NCBI GenBank assembly: GCA_015501585.1
Contig: JADNRY010000272.1
Coordinates: 18,917 to 82,916, forward strand
Source of the DNA: Rhodocollybia butyracea
Taxonomy: Eukaryota; Basidiomycota; Agaricomycetes; Agaricales; Omphalotaceae
Reading direction: 5' to 3'
DNA: 64,000 nt
Position numbers and translations under genes: made by a program. A model generated the notes under the pieces. It was not told the origin of the DNA. It ran no database searches and saw only the letters and a list, made by a program, of their open reading frames with translations. Shown piece by piece: positions 23,381 through 35,086 of this stretch (position 1 is its first letter; the number at the start of each line of letters is the position of its first letter).

Positions 23381-24715
23381 TCATACTAGCTTCTTATCAG
23401 ATCTGATCTTGTCGACTCTGACCCTATCGGATCTGACCTTTCGGCCACCCGGATGGTAGACGACTTCGTGTGCAGCTTTCTTGCGTGCAGCTGTGAACCA
23501 GCCATCCGATCTGGAAAGGAACACGTGTCGGCTTTTGGAGCCTACATTTTTGACCTTGGTTCCATCTGAGAAAAGCATGTCTTAAAATCAATCTTAGCTT
23601 ACCTCCTTCCTCAATAGCTCTTCAAGGCTAAGAATGAATTTGTCTCCTTCGTCGGTACTAAGCTTTTTCCCTTTTTCATCTCTGATTTTCAGAAATTTCT
23701 CCCAAAGGCCTTTCCCTCGCACGAATTTTTCCATCGTTTCAAAATCTTCCTTTAGGTGAGAATTCTCGACTTGCGGAACCTGTATCAAAAAGTGGTGAGG
23801 GTCAGCTACTTGTTCTGTATAGGAAAGGTCTGGTCACCTTTTCGCCAGCTAAGGGCAGCGCATGGAAGGTCTCAGTACCCCCACACAACCTCTCGGGCGC
23901 ATCTACGTCACTCCGTGCAGGCTCTGTCTCCATTGGAGCCGAAGTTAATGCTTTCTCCAGGATGCTTTCCTCAACATTAACTAGTTTGCCAACAATGACG
24001 TCTAGTTTTGAGCTTGAGTCGTTGGGGCCACCATCCGCTTGCGGACCCTGCGATAACTGACTCGTTTTAAGTCTGTCAATCTGTTAGGGGGGAGAGCAAA
24101 AGTGGCGAGGGTCGGGACGTCAGCTGCTTGATCTAATTCATATAAGAAAAGTCTGGTCACATTTGTCTCAGGGGGAGACTGAATCTCCTGGATAGAAGCG
24201 GAATATTTTTCCTTGTCTACGGGCATATCATGAGGCCCTGACCAGCTTATTGGAGCTCTTTCGCCGCTGTCCTCTTCAACGGAGATATCTGGTGAGGGTG
24301 GGGGGCTAGTGAGAGGCGATTCAGCCCTACAAGAGAGAGAGCCCGGGGAATCTAAGAGAGTTAAAGCGCGCGCAATATCTGCTTTTCTTTCCAGTTCCAA
24401 GCGATGCCGCCCTCGGGTTTTTTTCCCCTCCTCCTCAAGGAGCAGTTCCCGCGTAAGGTATTGAACGTTTTTTGGGGGCAAAGGTGGCGAGATTTCTGTA
24501 AACGGATGAGAAACATAAGAAATCAACGTACAGCTTGCGACTTGCCTTTAGAGAACCATTCAATGACGATTTTCTCATTGGCTTGGTCAATCTCAAACAC
24601 CTAAGAAAAACACATTGGCAACAGATGTCGATAATAGATTACTACTTACACGTCCTGGCCAGGGAGGGAAGTGTGGTTGTATCGCGAGGACGAGATCTCC
24701 CTCAGACAATCTCAT
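23381..24715 (-). CDS. PWWP-domain protein, possibly decayed
   Basis: The ATG at 24,715 opens MRLSEGDLVLAIQPHFPPWP, the classic start of a PWWP chromatin-reader domain, continued after an intron by VFEIDQANEKIVIEWFSKG. Later exons give an acidic/Pro linker (24,495-24,176), IDRLKTSQLSQ...LAGEK, a helical block VPQVENSHLKEDFETMEKF...RGKGLWEKFLKIRD (about 23,780-23,605), and a basic C-terminus ending at 23,381. PWWP domains bind methylated histone tails and DNA; a PWWP plus helical bundle recalls the layout of LEDGF/HDGF proteins, though not the sequence. Two junctions (about 24,532/24,495 and 23,605/23,566) do not keep phase with canonical sites, so the gene may be slightly damaged or use other splice sites. 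Neighbour of the recombinase gene, same strand. Confidence 0.65.
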
Positions 24716-24872
24716 GTAGTGAGTCAAGAGCACGATGGTCACGGTCACACTCCATACCAAAATATTAGTCCAAAAATTCCTTATAAAAATCTCTGAAATT
24801 ATAGGGTAGGTAGGTAGGTTTAATGGTATAGTGACGAATTATGTATTCGGTTTAAATCACATCTATTGTGTG

Positions 24873-24906
24873 GCCTCAAAGTAACATTAACATGTTACTT
24901 TGAGGC
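24873..24906. repeat. Perfect 15-bp-stem hairpin
   Basis: gcctcaaagtaacat, a 4-base loop taac, then the exact reverse complement; a third partial arm aactttgaggcc follows at 24,907-24,918. It lies between the PWWP gene and the fragment at 25.0-25.3 kb. Could be a terminator-like or mobile-element-derived hairpin. Confidence 0.6.
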
Positions 24907-25004
24907 AACTTTGAGGCCACATTAGTTCAAAGTCTGTGTATTCATCTTCTAAGTGGAACGCTAATGTTTGCTCACTGTTTATCGAGTCTTAGTCACGAAA
25001 TCAA

Positions 25005-25310
25005 TTAAGGTTTAGATATCATCCGTCTCCTATAATGCCGAAGTTCTGCTTCATCTGCCACTTTAGCTAGGACTTGGGCATTATGTGGCCATTCTTGATA
25101 ACCCTTGTAACCGTGGCGAGTTTCGGCGAGTGTAAATAGAGATACTGTCAGAGTGAATTCCCGCGCAAGTGTAGAGTCTACGGAGTCCCTTGGAAGCGAC
25201 ATGGAGAATCTTCCCTGAATTTTTTGAGCGCCTCGCCATCCTCTGGGGGTTCGTATCTTCCAGGATCGTCAAGGGTTTAGGGATGAGACTCTGAATACGC
25301 TGGAAGACCT
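25005..25310 (-). pseudogene. Unidentified protein fragment
   Basis: Two overlapping minus frames look coding: SLFTLAETRHGYKGYQEWPH / NAQVLAKVADEAELRHYRRR in one, and KPLTILEDTNPQRMARRSKN just upstream in another. They could be two exons or a frameshifted gene. The composition (helical, charged) resembles unnamed proteins found in Agaricomycete mobile islands. No domain assigned. Confidence 0.35.
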
Positions 25311-26740
25311 AGAAAAAACAGATGAGAAATTTTCAATGAAATGTAGAGACTCAAATGTAGAGACTCGAAGACGCACTCCATGCGAGACTTTACGAGGCGC
25401 TTAAATTTTAATGCGATGGATCTTGACCGCGTCTGGTAAGAGCGATACATCGGTCAATTCGAAATGTCAGTTGTTTCCCGCTGAGAAGGATGGGCGGCTT
25501 GAACACTGATTACCAACACATCCGTTGGCTTATTCTGAGTAAGCTGGCCAACTAAAAAGAGCACCGCTAGTTCACACGAGTTTAAGACCTCAAAGTCCTT
25601 GGAGTTAGCTTCTCCCTCAGTTAGATAAGGTTTGAGACGTTAATCTTGGTTCCGCTTTTTAACGATCGGGATGCCAAGGATAGCAAAAGGCAATTCCAGC
25701 ATAGAATTCGTGGAATACTTTTGAAGTCTTGGGATACAATGCCAGTAGAAGTTTAAGGTAGAGACCGGACGGACCGGACCCCTGGACAAGTTGATATTCA
25801 TCTCTATCCTAGAAGGACTAACTAATATTAATTTTCAATACTTCCAACGAACGTGAACGCCGTTGTCTCCCGTAGGCAGACTCTAAACCTCTTGACACTA
25901 CGAGTCGAGGTATGAACGCCAGACGATTTCCGTTATTACTCTTTCTTTTGCAAGCCCGTATACCTATTACTACGCTCGAAGTTCATGAGCTTGTTCTAAT
26001 CCAATAATGATAAATTAACCAATCCACCCACTTTTTTCCTCAATTTTCAAACTCGAAACTTTTCTCCAATAAGACAGCAAAAGGCTAGCACTCGCGAGAC
26101 AGTACAACGCCTTGTGCCACATTGCGAATCCTACAACTCATGAGGGAGAAACGGGGGGTGGACTACAAGGCTGTACAAGACAGCATGGTGATAGAAGGTA
26201 CATGCAAGGCATTGCAACCGATTAAGAGGGTGTAGCGCACTCAAAAAAAGGGTAATTTTCTCAAACGTTAAATCTGAAATAGCAATCAGTACAGTAAAAC
26301 ATAAGTCATAAAGATAAAGTGTAAGTGAACATGGCGTAGCAGTATTGAAGTGAATACATAGCAGGTCCAGAGTATAAGCAAACATAGCGTAGGAGAGAAC
26401 AAGGTGAGCAGCAACATAGATTGAGCATTGCACGAGACCATAGACGGTCTTTTCATCCGCGTTACTTTGTTCTGGAACGCTACATTCTTTTGTACTGGGA
26501 CGTGGTTCAACCTGTAACGCTACCCTGGATATTTACAACTCCTTACACCCCACGGCAGCTACTAGCGGCTATTCACCACGCTATAAAAACGACTGAGCAA
26601 TAGCCTAAGAAAAGACTGGTTATTCTTTCGGCCTCACGCTATTTTCTCATCCGCGCTGTTTATCGTGAAGCTGGGAGCAATGCTGAGTTTACTTGTGGTT
26701 GTGCCATATACGATGTGATGTACGCTTGGCTGCTAGTCGA
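25311..26740. other. Gene-poor decayed DNA
   Basis: No convincing gene. Includes a short repeat aaatgtagagactc at 25,338-25,365. The hydrophobic minus frames around 26,131-26,510 look like chance translations of A/T-rich DNA. Confidence 0.4.
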
Positions 26741-26759
26741 GTAGCCCCTCTGGTGACGA

Positions 26760-27960
26760 CGGTGATGAAGCATATCACGACCAAATGCTAAAAGACGCCA
26801 TGACCGGATAACTGCCTGGACCCGATGAACAATGTCTGGATCCGAATACTCCAATGCCTAGTCCGAAAGTATACACGATTCGAATGTGCAGGATACCGGG
26901 CCAATCGTCCCCAAGAAAAGCCTGTAGGTCTTATGCCTACTGACTTTGACCCCAACCACCCCCCCGACAACTCGCAGAGTCATAGGGGCCGAACTCGGTA
27001 TGTTACCTGAAACATCTATAGTCGGATCCTAACACTATACAGCGAACGCGAACAAAAGGTGAAAATCCTGTCGGACCTGTAGAACGCAGACTCATTGCGT
27101 CAACCTTGGAAGGCAGTATGGGATTTGTCCGATGCCAAGGCTCGCCCTCCCGTGATGAATCCAGACCAGCTCGAAGAAACCCCTTGCCGGAGATCCCTAC
27201 CCATTTCGACAATGATATCCGGAAGCACAACTCACTCCTGTCATCCTCGATTCCTCAGACTACCCAGGATCCGACGGAAGGTGGATTGTTTTCAACGAGA
27301 ATATCCGCTAACGATCGAGGCCTGGATAAGAAGCCCACCCCGCCACACCAAAGGTGCCAGAGCGTGGAACGCATTTCGGAAGACCATCCCCAGCGATGTC
27401 CTAGCCTACTCTTCAACAACTACATATTCGACTTGGATGCCAGAGAACTATCGCATAATCGGATTGGAAATGCTTACACTGATTATTGACAAACGCCCCT
27501 CCGCCATCCCAGAATGGTTCCAGAGAGGATCAACAACTCGTTTATTGGGCGATGGAAAACCATTAAAGAAAGCTTTCCCGTCGACGGACCTGGATGGATT
27601 TAGGGCTTCACACGTCAAACAGGCGGACGACGTTGCCATATAGTTCACATCGCCTGAGGCTGTGCTCAGAATTCGATGACAATGAGCGTGAAAAAAGCCA
27701 AGTGGATGCTGGTCGAGTTGGATGGGTGTCCTTGTTTCGTCGGCCACTCAGAACATGCAGAAAATCTTCTCTGCTTTCTACGAAGCCAAATCGAGTAAAG
27801 CGCGATACATCGCACAAGTGATTTTTGCAGTAGAAACGATGCCGTCGAGGGAAGCTATACTGCGATCGAGTGGACCCTGGATGCGAAGTTGCTATCGGTG
27901 CCCTATGTGGCAGCCATGTACTCTAGAGCGACGTAATTAGGGATCGGAAAGCTCAGGTAG
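26760..27960 (+). pseudogene. Decayed LINE-type reverse transcriptase
   Basis: Fragments in several plus frames match the Agaricomycete LINE reverse transcriptase pattern: WDLSDAKARPPVMNPDQLEE, then KHNSLLSSSIPQTTQDPTEG, then FTWMPENYRIIGLE-like and KLLTLIIDKR-like strings, a remnant of AFPSTD (catalytic region), and near the end SATQNMQKIFSAFYEAKSSK followed by ARYIAQVIFAVETM. The order is that of the family, but every 50-150 bp the frame shifts, and stops are common, so the element is dead. No poly-A tail or target duplication located. Confidence 0.65.
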
Positions 27961-29200
27961 AATGTGAACCAAGCGCAGCATACCTTGTCTCGAATCTTTC
28001 CAAAAGTTTTTCAAAAGCCAAAACACGTTGGAAATCAAGCTTGTTCTGCAGCTCGTGAAGCTCTCTTTCAAAACTCGGACCTCAAATAAATATTATGTGA
28101 ATCCGAGCCGTCGATGATCCTTAGTGAAGGGTAATCATCATCAGTACATGTAGCTGCAAAAAAACCATATGAAGCACTCACACAAAATGCCCGAACGTGC
28201 TAGCTGCACCAATGCGTAGATACGCCTTACACCAGTTACGTCCATGGCGATCATATCAGCCTCGTCCAAACGTGATACCAGAACAACAAGTGTGTTGGAA
28301 CTAGATGACATCGCCAGTGAAGTACGAAGAAATCATTGTAGGCCTACCCGTCGACCGCAAGATCCACTAATTCAAAGTCCATTTTGGTATTCCTTTGCCA
28401 AATTTCGTATAGCGATAGAAATCGTTTCAACAACATCTTCGTCTTGTCCCCCGCCTTTGAATTCGGGAATTAGTCAATGGTCGTTCGAGCCTCGAGAGCA
28501 ATCGCCGATTCAAGGAGGAATATGTGTCCAAGTAGGTAGGCAGTTGAAATAACCATACCGCTAATTTCCCGAGAAAAAAGTAAAATTTCACGTGATATTT
28601 GGGAGCTGTTTCCCAAATATCACATGTTTCTAATCAAAGTCAGGGAAGGAAGATACGGGGTGTCCGGGTCGGTGTAATTTAAATACTTATTTTCTTTGCT
28701 AACGATATAACAGACGGCTATCCGTTCGAATTCTTGCCGTTAAGTAACGATATTCTTCAGCTTGAATGGCACCAGGTTAGTGACACCAAAGACAAACACA
28801 CATCAATTTGCGCGCGCTGGGAGCGTAGAGTACGCCGGCCAGTCCCAGAGCGCTGCCTCCTCTGGAGGCGTAGCACTCCACGCACTTGTGGTGGATCATG
28901 CTTTAATATTCGGAAAGGAATGTATTTCACCGACGACTTAATATAGTTACTGTTGGTCCAAGCTGATCCACATCATTCGGTATTCTTCGTCGGTCCTGCC
29001 AATCCGTCAAGGATAGCCTCGCCAGATACGGGAAAATTTTCGCGTATAGAAGCATGACTGCGTACTGACCGATTCAAAGCTGGCTCAAGCCTTGGTCAAA
29101 TTGGTTGAAAATTGCCGCTGTTGTGGCACTATCCAACTGCACAACTAGTGTCGATTGGTAGATTGTTCGATTGCGCTCTTCCACAGATACTCGAGGGCAG
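27961..29200. other. Decayed DNA around palindrome copy 1
   Basis: Apart from the palindrome at 28,591 no gene is supported. A few frames after 27,961 may belong to the 3' end of the LINE remnant. Confidence 0.4.
28591..28624. repeat. 34-bp palindromic repeat, copy 1
   Basis: cgtgatatttggga...tcccaaatatcac with central gctgtt. The same palindrome occurs at 33,404-33,437 (opposite orientation) and 52,424-52,457. Confidence 0.85.
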
Positions 29201-29204
29201 GAGG

Positions 29205-29351
29205 CCTGTACTGAAGGAACGTGAGAAGGAAGAGCTTAATAGAGAAGCGAAACTAGAGTTGAATAAGCCTCATCCCTTCAGCGGGGAAAATTATGAGGAA
29301 TGGCGTGAATTCACAGATGCATTTGAAAACATAGTCCTCATTATACACTGA
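29205..29351 (+). pseudogene. Possible gag-like fragment
   Basis: The frame contains LNKPHPFSGENYEEWREFTD followed by AFENIVLI, a pattern like the start of retrotransposon Gag (F-G-x-x-x-x-W motif). Too short for a firm assignment. Confidence 0.3.
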
Positions 29352-29480
29352 CGATTCATACGGATGTGTGTGTATAGATATTCGCTGCTAAAAGAAGGAT
29401 CTACAATAACGATCAATCGAAAATTTCATATACAGTGGAAATGTCAGTTTCTTTCGTTCTGTATTAGCTGTATGATCTGT

Positions 29481-30947
29481 TTACTGAAAATATGGCGTAA
29501 TTTCTAAATTTTGATACGACGTTGGGAGATTGCTGAAGGCATTCACAAACGCCTCTGCGTCGCGTCTATGCTTCCACATTAGGAAAAGAGACTCTCTGCC
29601 ATAGCTTGAAGCCTGAAATTCTCTTTCAACAGGAAAACAGCCTGCTTCGCGGATGAAGACCCTAGCAACTGATAAAACCTCGGCCTGATTTGATATATCC
29701 ACCCCTTCGAAGTTGAAATTTCTCACCAATACACCTGAATAGCGAGTGAAGGGCGAAGCAGGTTGTGAAGAATAGGGAACAAAAGTTCCAGAACACCGAG
29801 GCGTCATCGACGATGGAAATCCCTCGTTCGATGATGAAACTACTTTCTTTTTCCTGTAGCTCTGTCGAAGCCCGGCACCCGTGCTTTTTTCCCTTTGATT
29901 GACCGTTTTGGAAATTTGTGTGAGCTTTTGCGGTCGGCCGTTTAGGTCAGGATACGCCTGCAAAAACTTTACAATGGAAGGAAATTTCCGTGACTCGTCG
30001 ACCAGAGTCTACATAAACGAACTCAGTCGAATGTTATTTAACCCTAGGAAAGAGACGTACCTTATAAAACCACCATTGTGTTTTTATTGCATTACCCCAA
30101 GGTTGAATAACCGATGGCCAATATGTTATTGCGATTTTCGTGCCCTTGATGATATAGTCTCCAGGGTGAATGGTGCCATCCCAATGTTCGTCCTTGTCAT
30201 CCCAGTTGGCCCATAAACGCTGCATATAAGCCACTTGGTTTAAGTAGTGTTTCGTATGTGGCGGTTCGGGAAGATCGTCCAATGTGTACGTCAAGACTCT
30301 ATTCCCACCTATCGTTATACTGTAGGTTTCCAGGGGAGATAGTCCTGTCGGATGTGATGTCGGATGCGATGATGAGTCGGAGGATCGAACTCGAGAAGCA
30401 AGATCTTCCTGATTGCTGAGAAACGTTTTGAGGAGGACTCGAATCTCCCGGACCTCTTGCAGGATTTCATTATCGGTCTCTTGGGGCAGAGGGGGAAACG
30501 AGTTACCGGTAGGTAGCACTATTCAAGGCTCGTTCCATTGGCGTTAACATAAACTTTAGCGATAAGTCTACATACCCGGCGCTTTACATGGTTTCGCTGC
30601 GGGATCAAGAATTTTGCGCTGAAGGCGAGGTGCTGGTATTTTCAATGTCAGTTGTAAGCCAGCTGTTCTATCCAGTTAGAGAAAAACCATACTAATGGCC
30701 TCATCAGATATATCGATAGGATTTTCCTTTTGCGAGGAATGCGCCTGCAATATTGGCCCGGCGGACACGAGACGATCGTCAACTTCGTATCGAAAAGCGA
30801 TTTCGGTTCTATGAAGCTAAGTAGCCAGAAATGAAGTGGACCCTTAGTAGGATTATAACCTCCCAGTCCATCCACACTTACCCAAGATGAGAAATCATCT
30901 TTTTCTCGAAATATCTTGTCCTTCCTTGTCTTGGTCGTACGTGGCAT
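29481..30947 (-). CDS. Unknown multi-exon gene of mobile-island type
   Basis: Start ATG at 30,947 (MPRTTKTRKDKIFREKDDF), with about five exons ending at TGA/TAA near 29,481. The central exon (30,515-30,063) has a coiled segment (EILQEVREIRVLLKTFLSNQ) and the block VLTYTLDDLPEPPHTKHYLN ... KIAITYWPSVIQPWG ... TQWWFYK, a pattern I recall from unnamed proteins repeated in Agaricomycete genomes. The last exon (about 30,010-29,481) is basic and then globular (YSGVLVRNFNFEG). The family's function is unknown. Introns look canonical, but I could not confirm phase at every junction, so intactness is uncertain. Confidence 0.5.
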
Positions 30948-31079
30948 AGTCAAAGGTATGAGAAATAGAGAGCGCACTGTATTCCTGTTCCACAACCATA
31001 TAAAGGATTTGTAAAGGATAGATGCTGGTCTTCTATCACTGCGACGTAAGCTAAACTAAGCTATTGCCAAATGTACACG

Positions 31080-31180
31080 AGAATAAAGAATATTCGCTGA
31101 ATTACTTTGTGATGTAGAGCATTCACTGAATCACCTTTGTGATGTACTCAATCACCTTTGTGATGTCGAATATTCGCTGA
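31080..31180. repeat. Short tandem repeat
   Basis: Three imperfect copies of tcacctttgtgatgta, plus two copies of gaatattcgctgaa, in about 100 bp. Confidence 0.55.
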
Positions 31181-32425
31181 ACAAATAGAAGAATATGAGT
31201 CACTGGAAGGGCTGCCTCGAGGTCCGAGGAGAGCCGTAGATCCTGCGCATAGGTATTAGAGGAAAGTTTGCCAAAACTGGAAAACATACAAGGTTGCCTT
31301 CCCAATCCTTTGACAGCCCCATCCCATACTTTGATGTGAAGCTCTGCTTCACATTTCCAAACTCGCTTATCTTTTTCTGTCAGCGTTGGCTGATAGGAGG
31401 TAAATGTAGCTCGAGTTTCCTCGTTACCACGAAGATCAGGATCCTAGAAAAGAAAATTCTACGAAAGATGGAAATGTTCAAGAGAGCAAATAAGCGCCTA
31501 AATTTCATGGGCGCTTATTGTTTGGAATTTTGAGTTCAATGCTTTCCCGATACATAAATTTTTGATGAATTTCGGTGATCTTGGAACAAACATCTTTTAC
31601 ACTTGCGTTCAAGGAAGGTAAAATTGGTTGGCCAACTAGCATCGTTGGTTCCAAAGCCTCTAAGTAAGTGAAACTGGGCAGAGATTGAGTAGAAATGACA
31701 ATGATAACTTAATAATATGCCTGGATACATTACAAGTATATGTACCAGTAATACATAAATGCAATGTCAGATTAGACTCGGATGGCATAACATCAACTGT
31801 AGATAGCATACAGCTTTGATAGCTATCAGACGACGAGGTTTAGATATTACAGGCTTGTAGCCATGGGTAATGATAGATAGACACGGACCACGGTTGGAAC
31901 TTGGTAAGCTGGTTAGGGTCAACTGGCGCGGGAGAAAGCCTGAGGGCAACAAACTGGACTCATTTTGAGGGATTGAAATGACTCGGAAGTGGATCGAAAT
32001 TGGGTGGAACAACAACAGCTGGTAAAAACATTTATTAACGACGAACGTACCGCAATTGTTGAAGAACAATACACGCATGGCACACCAAGTAGTTATCCCA
32101 ATAATTCCTTGTTCGATGTTGTGAGCTATTCTGCACGAAATTCAGTTAACTTCAAACTTGGTGCCAACGACAGTTCAGTCCGGATTTCAGCTGTTGTTGA
32201 GAGTTGTGCCGACCCCAGGTCGACTCGCAGTTCTGAATGGCATACAGAGCAAAGAAAATGATGCAAAAAAGGTTGAGGATAGACTACGATCTTGAGAGAG
32301 ACTGTATGTACAGTAGAAACACTCTCTTGCGGATTGTCTGTTCTCAGTGGGTAACTCGAAGAGATTGTTGTGGTACAGAAGACAGAACTTGTAACAAATA
32401 AATAAGCGCAGAAATTGGAAGACTG
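31181..32425. other. No supported gene
   Basis: Only short frames. No domain recognised; probably degenerate mobile DNA. Confidence 0.4.
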
Positions 32426-33100
32426 CTATAAATAATATAATTGATGTGATGACCAGGATTCTGGACGGGGATTGGAGCGACACAAGTAGAGGAAATTGCC
32501 CACAGTGAGATCAAATTGCTTTACAATCTCATTGTACATGGCACCGCTGCGAGGGGTTGCTGTGAGAAGCAGAAGACGGGTACGACAAGTTAATCTGACC
32601 CTTATACGCCCAATTCTTCCATATGCTTTACGGATTTTTTTTTGACCATGAACTAGCCAGATGCACCTCATCAACCACCAATGCATAAATACGTTCTGCA
32701 AATTTTGGTTGGTTCGAGAGTTTTGCGAATCCATTTCCTTCGAGCTGCTCGGGTGCAAGAAGGATGACATTTGGACCTTCTATTACCTCTTCCCATAGAC
32801 TCCTATCTTTTTCAGGCTCATCGGAGTTGATAACCACGATTCTGATGTTACAGTTTCGCATCCTTGAGATTTAGTGAGAATCTTTAAACAACGTGACAGA
32901 CCAGGTCAACTTTCAAGTGCATCAGAGGGACAGGCCCCTACGAGAATAACTGGGTTCTTCACCATTTGATTGTTGTTTTTCCCGATGCAAAAGCTGAAGT
33001 GACAAGACCAACCATGAGTGCAGTGTGAATAGGAGCGAGGGTCAAACCCAGTTGTTGACGTGCAATTTTGAAGGAAATTACGCCTCACATGATTGAAATT
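32426..33100 (-). pseudogene. Remnant of a RecQ-like DNA helicase
   Basis: Minus frames carry helicase motifs in the right order: a degenerate upstream part, then NVILLAPEQLEGNGFAKL, the DEVH box (IYALVVDEVHL), motif III (LLLLTATP) and the following FLYLCRSNPRPES. The pieces lie in different frames (a shift around 32,640), and the Walker A region is not intact. RecQ-type helicase genes are frequent passengers in Agaricomycete mobile islands. Dead fragment. Confidence 0.65.
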
Positions 33101-33403
33101 TGGCGGTCCCAACAAGTCTTCAGAGTTTCTATGAGCCTGTTGAAAGAACACGCAAAGCGAATCCAGTCAGTGCATCTCTCTCGGAGTAAGGATCACGATA
33201 GAAATCTGTACTATGAAGATCGGGGAATATTGCTGTTTATGACTCATGAGGCGCAAACGACTTTCGGGTTCTTCAAAATTTGAGAGATTTCAAGAGACCA
33301 AGCTTCGCCTGGTGTATTCAGGCGTTGGAAACTCTGAGACGACGTCGGTTAAGCATTCTTTCGAGCACAGGGCCGAAGGAGAATGTAGTCACTGTCCATT
33401 TCA

Positions 33404-33437
33404 GGTGATATTTGGGAAACAGCTCCCAAGTATCACG
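33404..33437. repeat. 34-bp palindromic repeat, copy 2
   Basis: Same palindrome as at 28,591, opposite orientation (centre aacagc). One base of the stem differs (aagtatcac). Confidence 0.85.
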
Positions 33438-34504
33438 TGGTTTTTTCTTCTACGCACTATAGTTCATAGTTCTTCCATACAAACCTTTGAAAACTATGTA
33501 ACTAAAGTATGATCCACCCCACAATGTGCGCGAACTGGTATGTATTCAGGACCTCTCCCCTTTCAATGGTATCACTAACTCGGTGGAGACGGCAAAAGTT
33601 CGAATGTATGGCCATGAATGTATGGCCATCTGTGATATCGTGCAAAGAAAACATTCGAACAATCCTCTCAACAGACCGACCCGGACGCTCCGCAGGTCTT
33701 CGGCTACTGGAAACCTGGAGTATACTTTCCAAGGGTACACCGGATAATATCACCTTCGATATTTCTGTAACTGCCAGCATAACCGCTGCAAAATTAGTGA
33801 GTCCTATACAACCTGCTGATTCTACTCACCCCTCTCTCATGTAGCTGGATATCAGGGGTGAATCTGAGGCAGATAACTTGAATTGGGATTGAATTGGGAG
33901 ACAATTTTCTGCGGCGCTGTAAGTTTTTTTTGGTGATAAGCACTAATATATTATATATGTTTTTACAAGTTCTCCGGAAGTGATGGATACTCTTGTGGTC
34001 TATATGTCCTTTACTATCTAAAGTATGTTTTGAAGTAAGGTGAAGTGAGGGCAAGGACTCTGGCTCTCTAATCTTTTTGCCCCACTATGCTTGGTGGGGA
34101 TGCTCAGTTGTTTAGCGAGTTGCTGCAAAAATGTGGGTCGTTTGTGATGCAATTGGTGGAACTGGACAGACATTACGTCCAATTTGGGTTAAGCGCCTTG
34201 CTGACCTGAGCATATTGCTTTTTTATTCTTGCCAGCCACCGACGCACCAAGCCAGGTAAGTAGTCGTGCTCTTACAGGACAGCACCGGCGCATGATTCAA
34301 CGATGGGACTGAAATTATGAATGATGGCAACGCAGGTAAAACTAAGTCCAAAGGACGCCCTAAGATGAGAGATCGAGGACTGCAGTGGGGAGTGGAATAA
34401 AATAAAATAACTGAGGAGACCACGTCGGATGAATTTTTTTTACTCCACCTACTCCTCCGTGTTTCCTGTTACTGACCTTTGTCACATCTTGATAGATTCG
34501 ACAA
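33438..34504. other. No supported gene
   Basis: A 14-bp duplication (aatgtatggccat) near 33,603-33,629; otherwise only short frames. The last 100 bp may be the upstream region of the small gene at 34,505. Confidence 0.4.
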
Positions 34505-35086
34505 ATGTCCCAGTCGCAAGCACCTCATTATCGCGTACCAGGCAACGAGCTGCTGCAACTCAAAAAGTCTACCAAAGATGGTGTGCTTCTACCATGGTAT
34601 CTTGTGACTTATGCAGGAAGAGGCCTTGAAGGGGTGTATTTAAATCTGTAAGTCATCGTCGTTTGCAGCGGGGATATGCTTCCTTATACTCTGATCAGCG
34701 ACGATGCTCGACGTGCAGTCAGAGAATATCCAAATGCAGAATTGCAATCATTTTCTTCGACGGATCAACTACTCCTCCAATGGTCTACGTACTGCGAAGC
34801 CGCTTCCTGGAGCGAGGGACGAATAGGCGCACCAGAACCGCGCGAACGAACTCCTTCACCCACCATTGAGGAAGGTAAAATTCAACAATATCTCACTGAG
34901 AGCTCAACTGGCCGCATGATGCAGGCCAAGGAGCTCAAGTGCAATCGTGACCTTGAGGACGACCAGCGTCGCATGGAAATCGCGAAGGTTTACTATGCCA
35001 AAGGCGGTCGTCGAAATCAAACGTACTATGCTGTGGCCACCGAGCTAGCGACCGTGATTTCTGCGGACGAGTATGTCGTTCTGTGA
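34505..35086 (+). CDS. Small protein of unknown function, intact
   Basis: Two exons, 34,505-34,647 and 34,699-35,086, joined by a 51-bp GT-AG intron, encode 176 residues in frame (MSQSQAPHYRVPGNELLQLK ...). The central part is helical with DDARRAVREYPNAELQSF, and the C-terminus is charged (DDQRRMEIAKVYYAKGGRRN). No domain recognised and no signal peptide or membrane segment. The intron choice is supported because both flanking frames read as one sensible chain. An upstream exon cannot be excluded. Confidence 0.5.

Noticed and set aside
26131..26510. Hydrophobic minus-strand frames that look like membrane proteins
   Set aside because: They overlap each other in different frames, lack splice support and have the composition expected from A/T-rich non-coding DNA.
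34648..34668. A 21-bp intron in the small gene at 34.5 kb
   Set aside because: Too short for fungal splicing; the 51-bp intron ending at 34,698 also keeps frame and is preferred.
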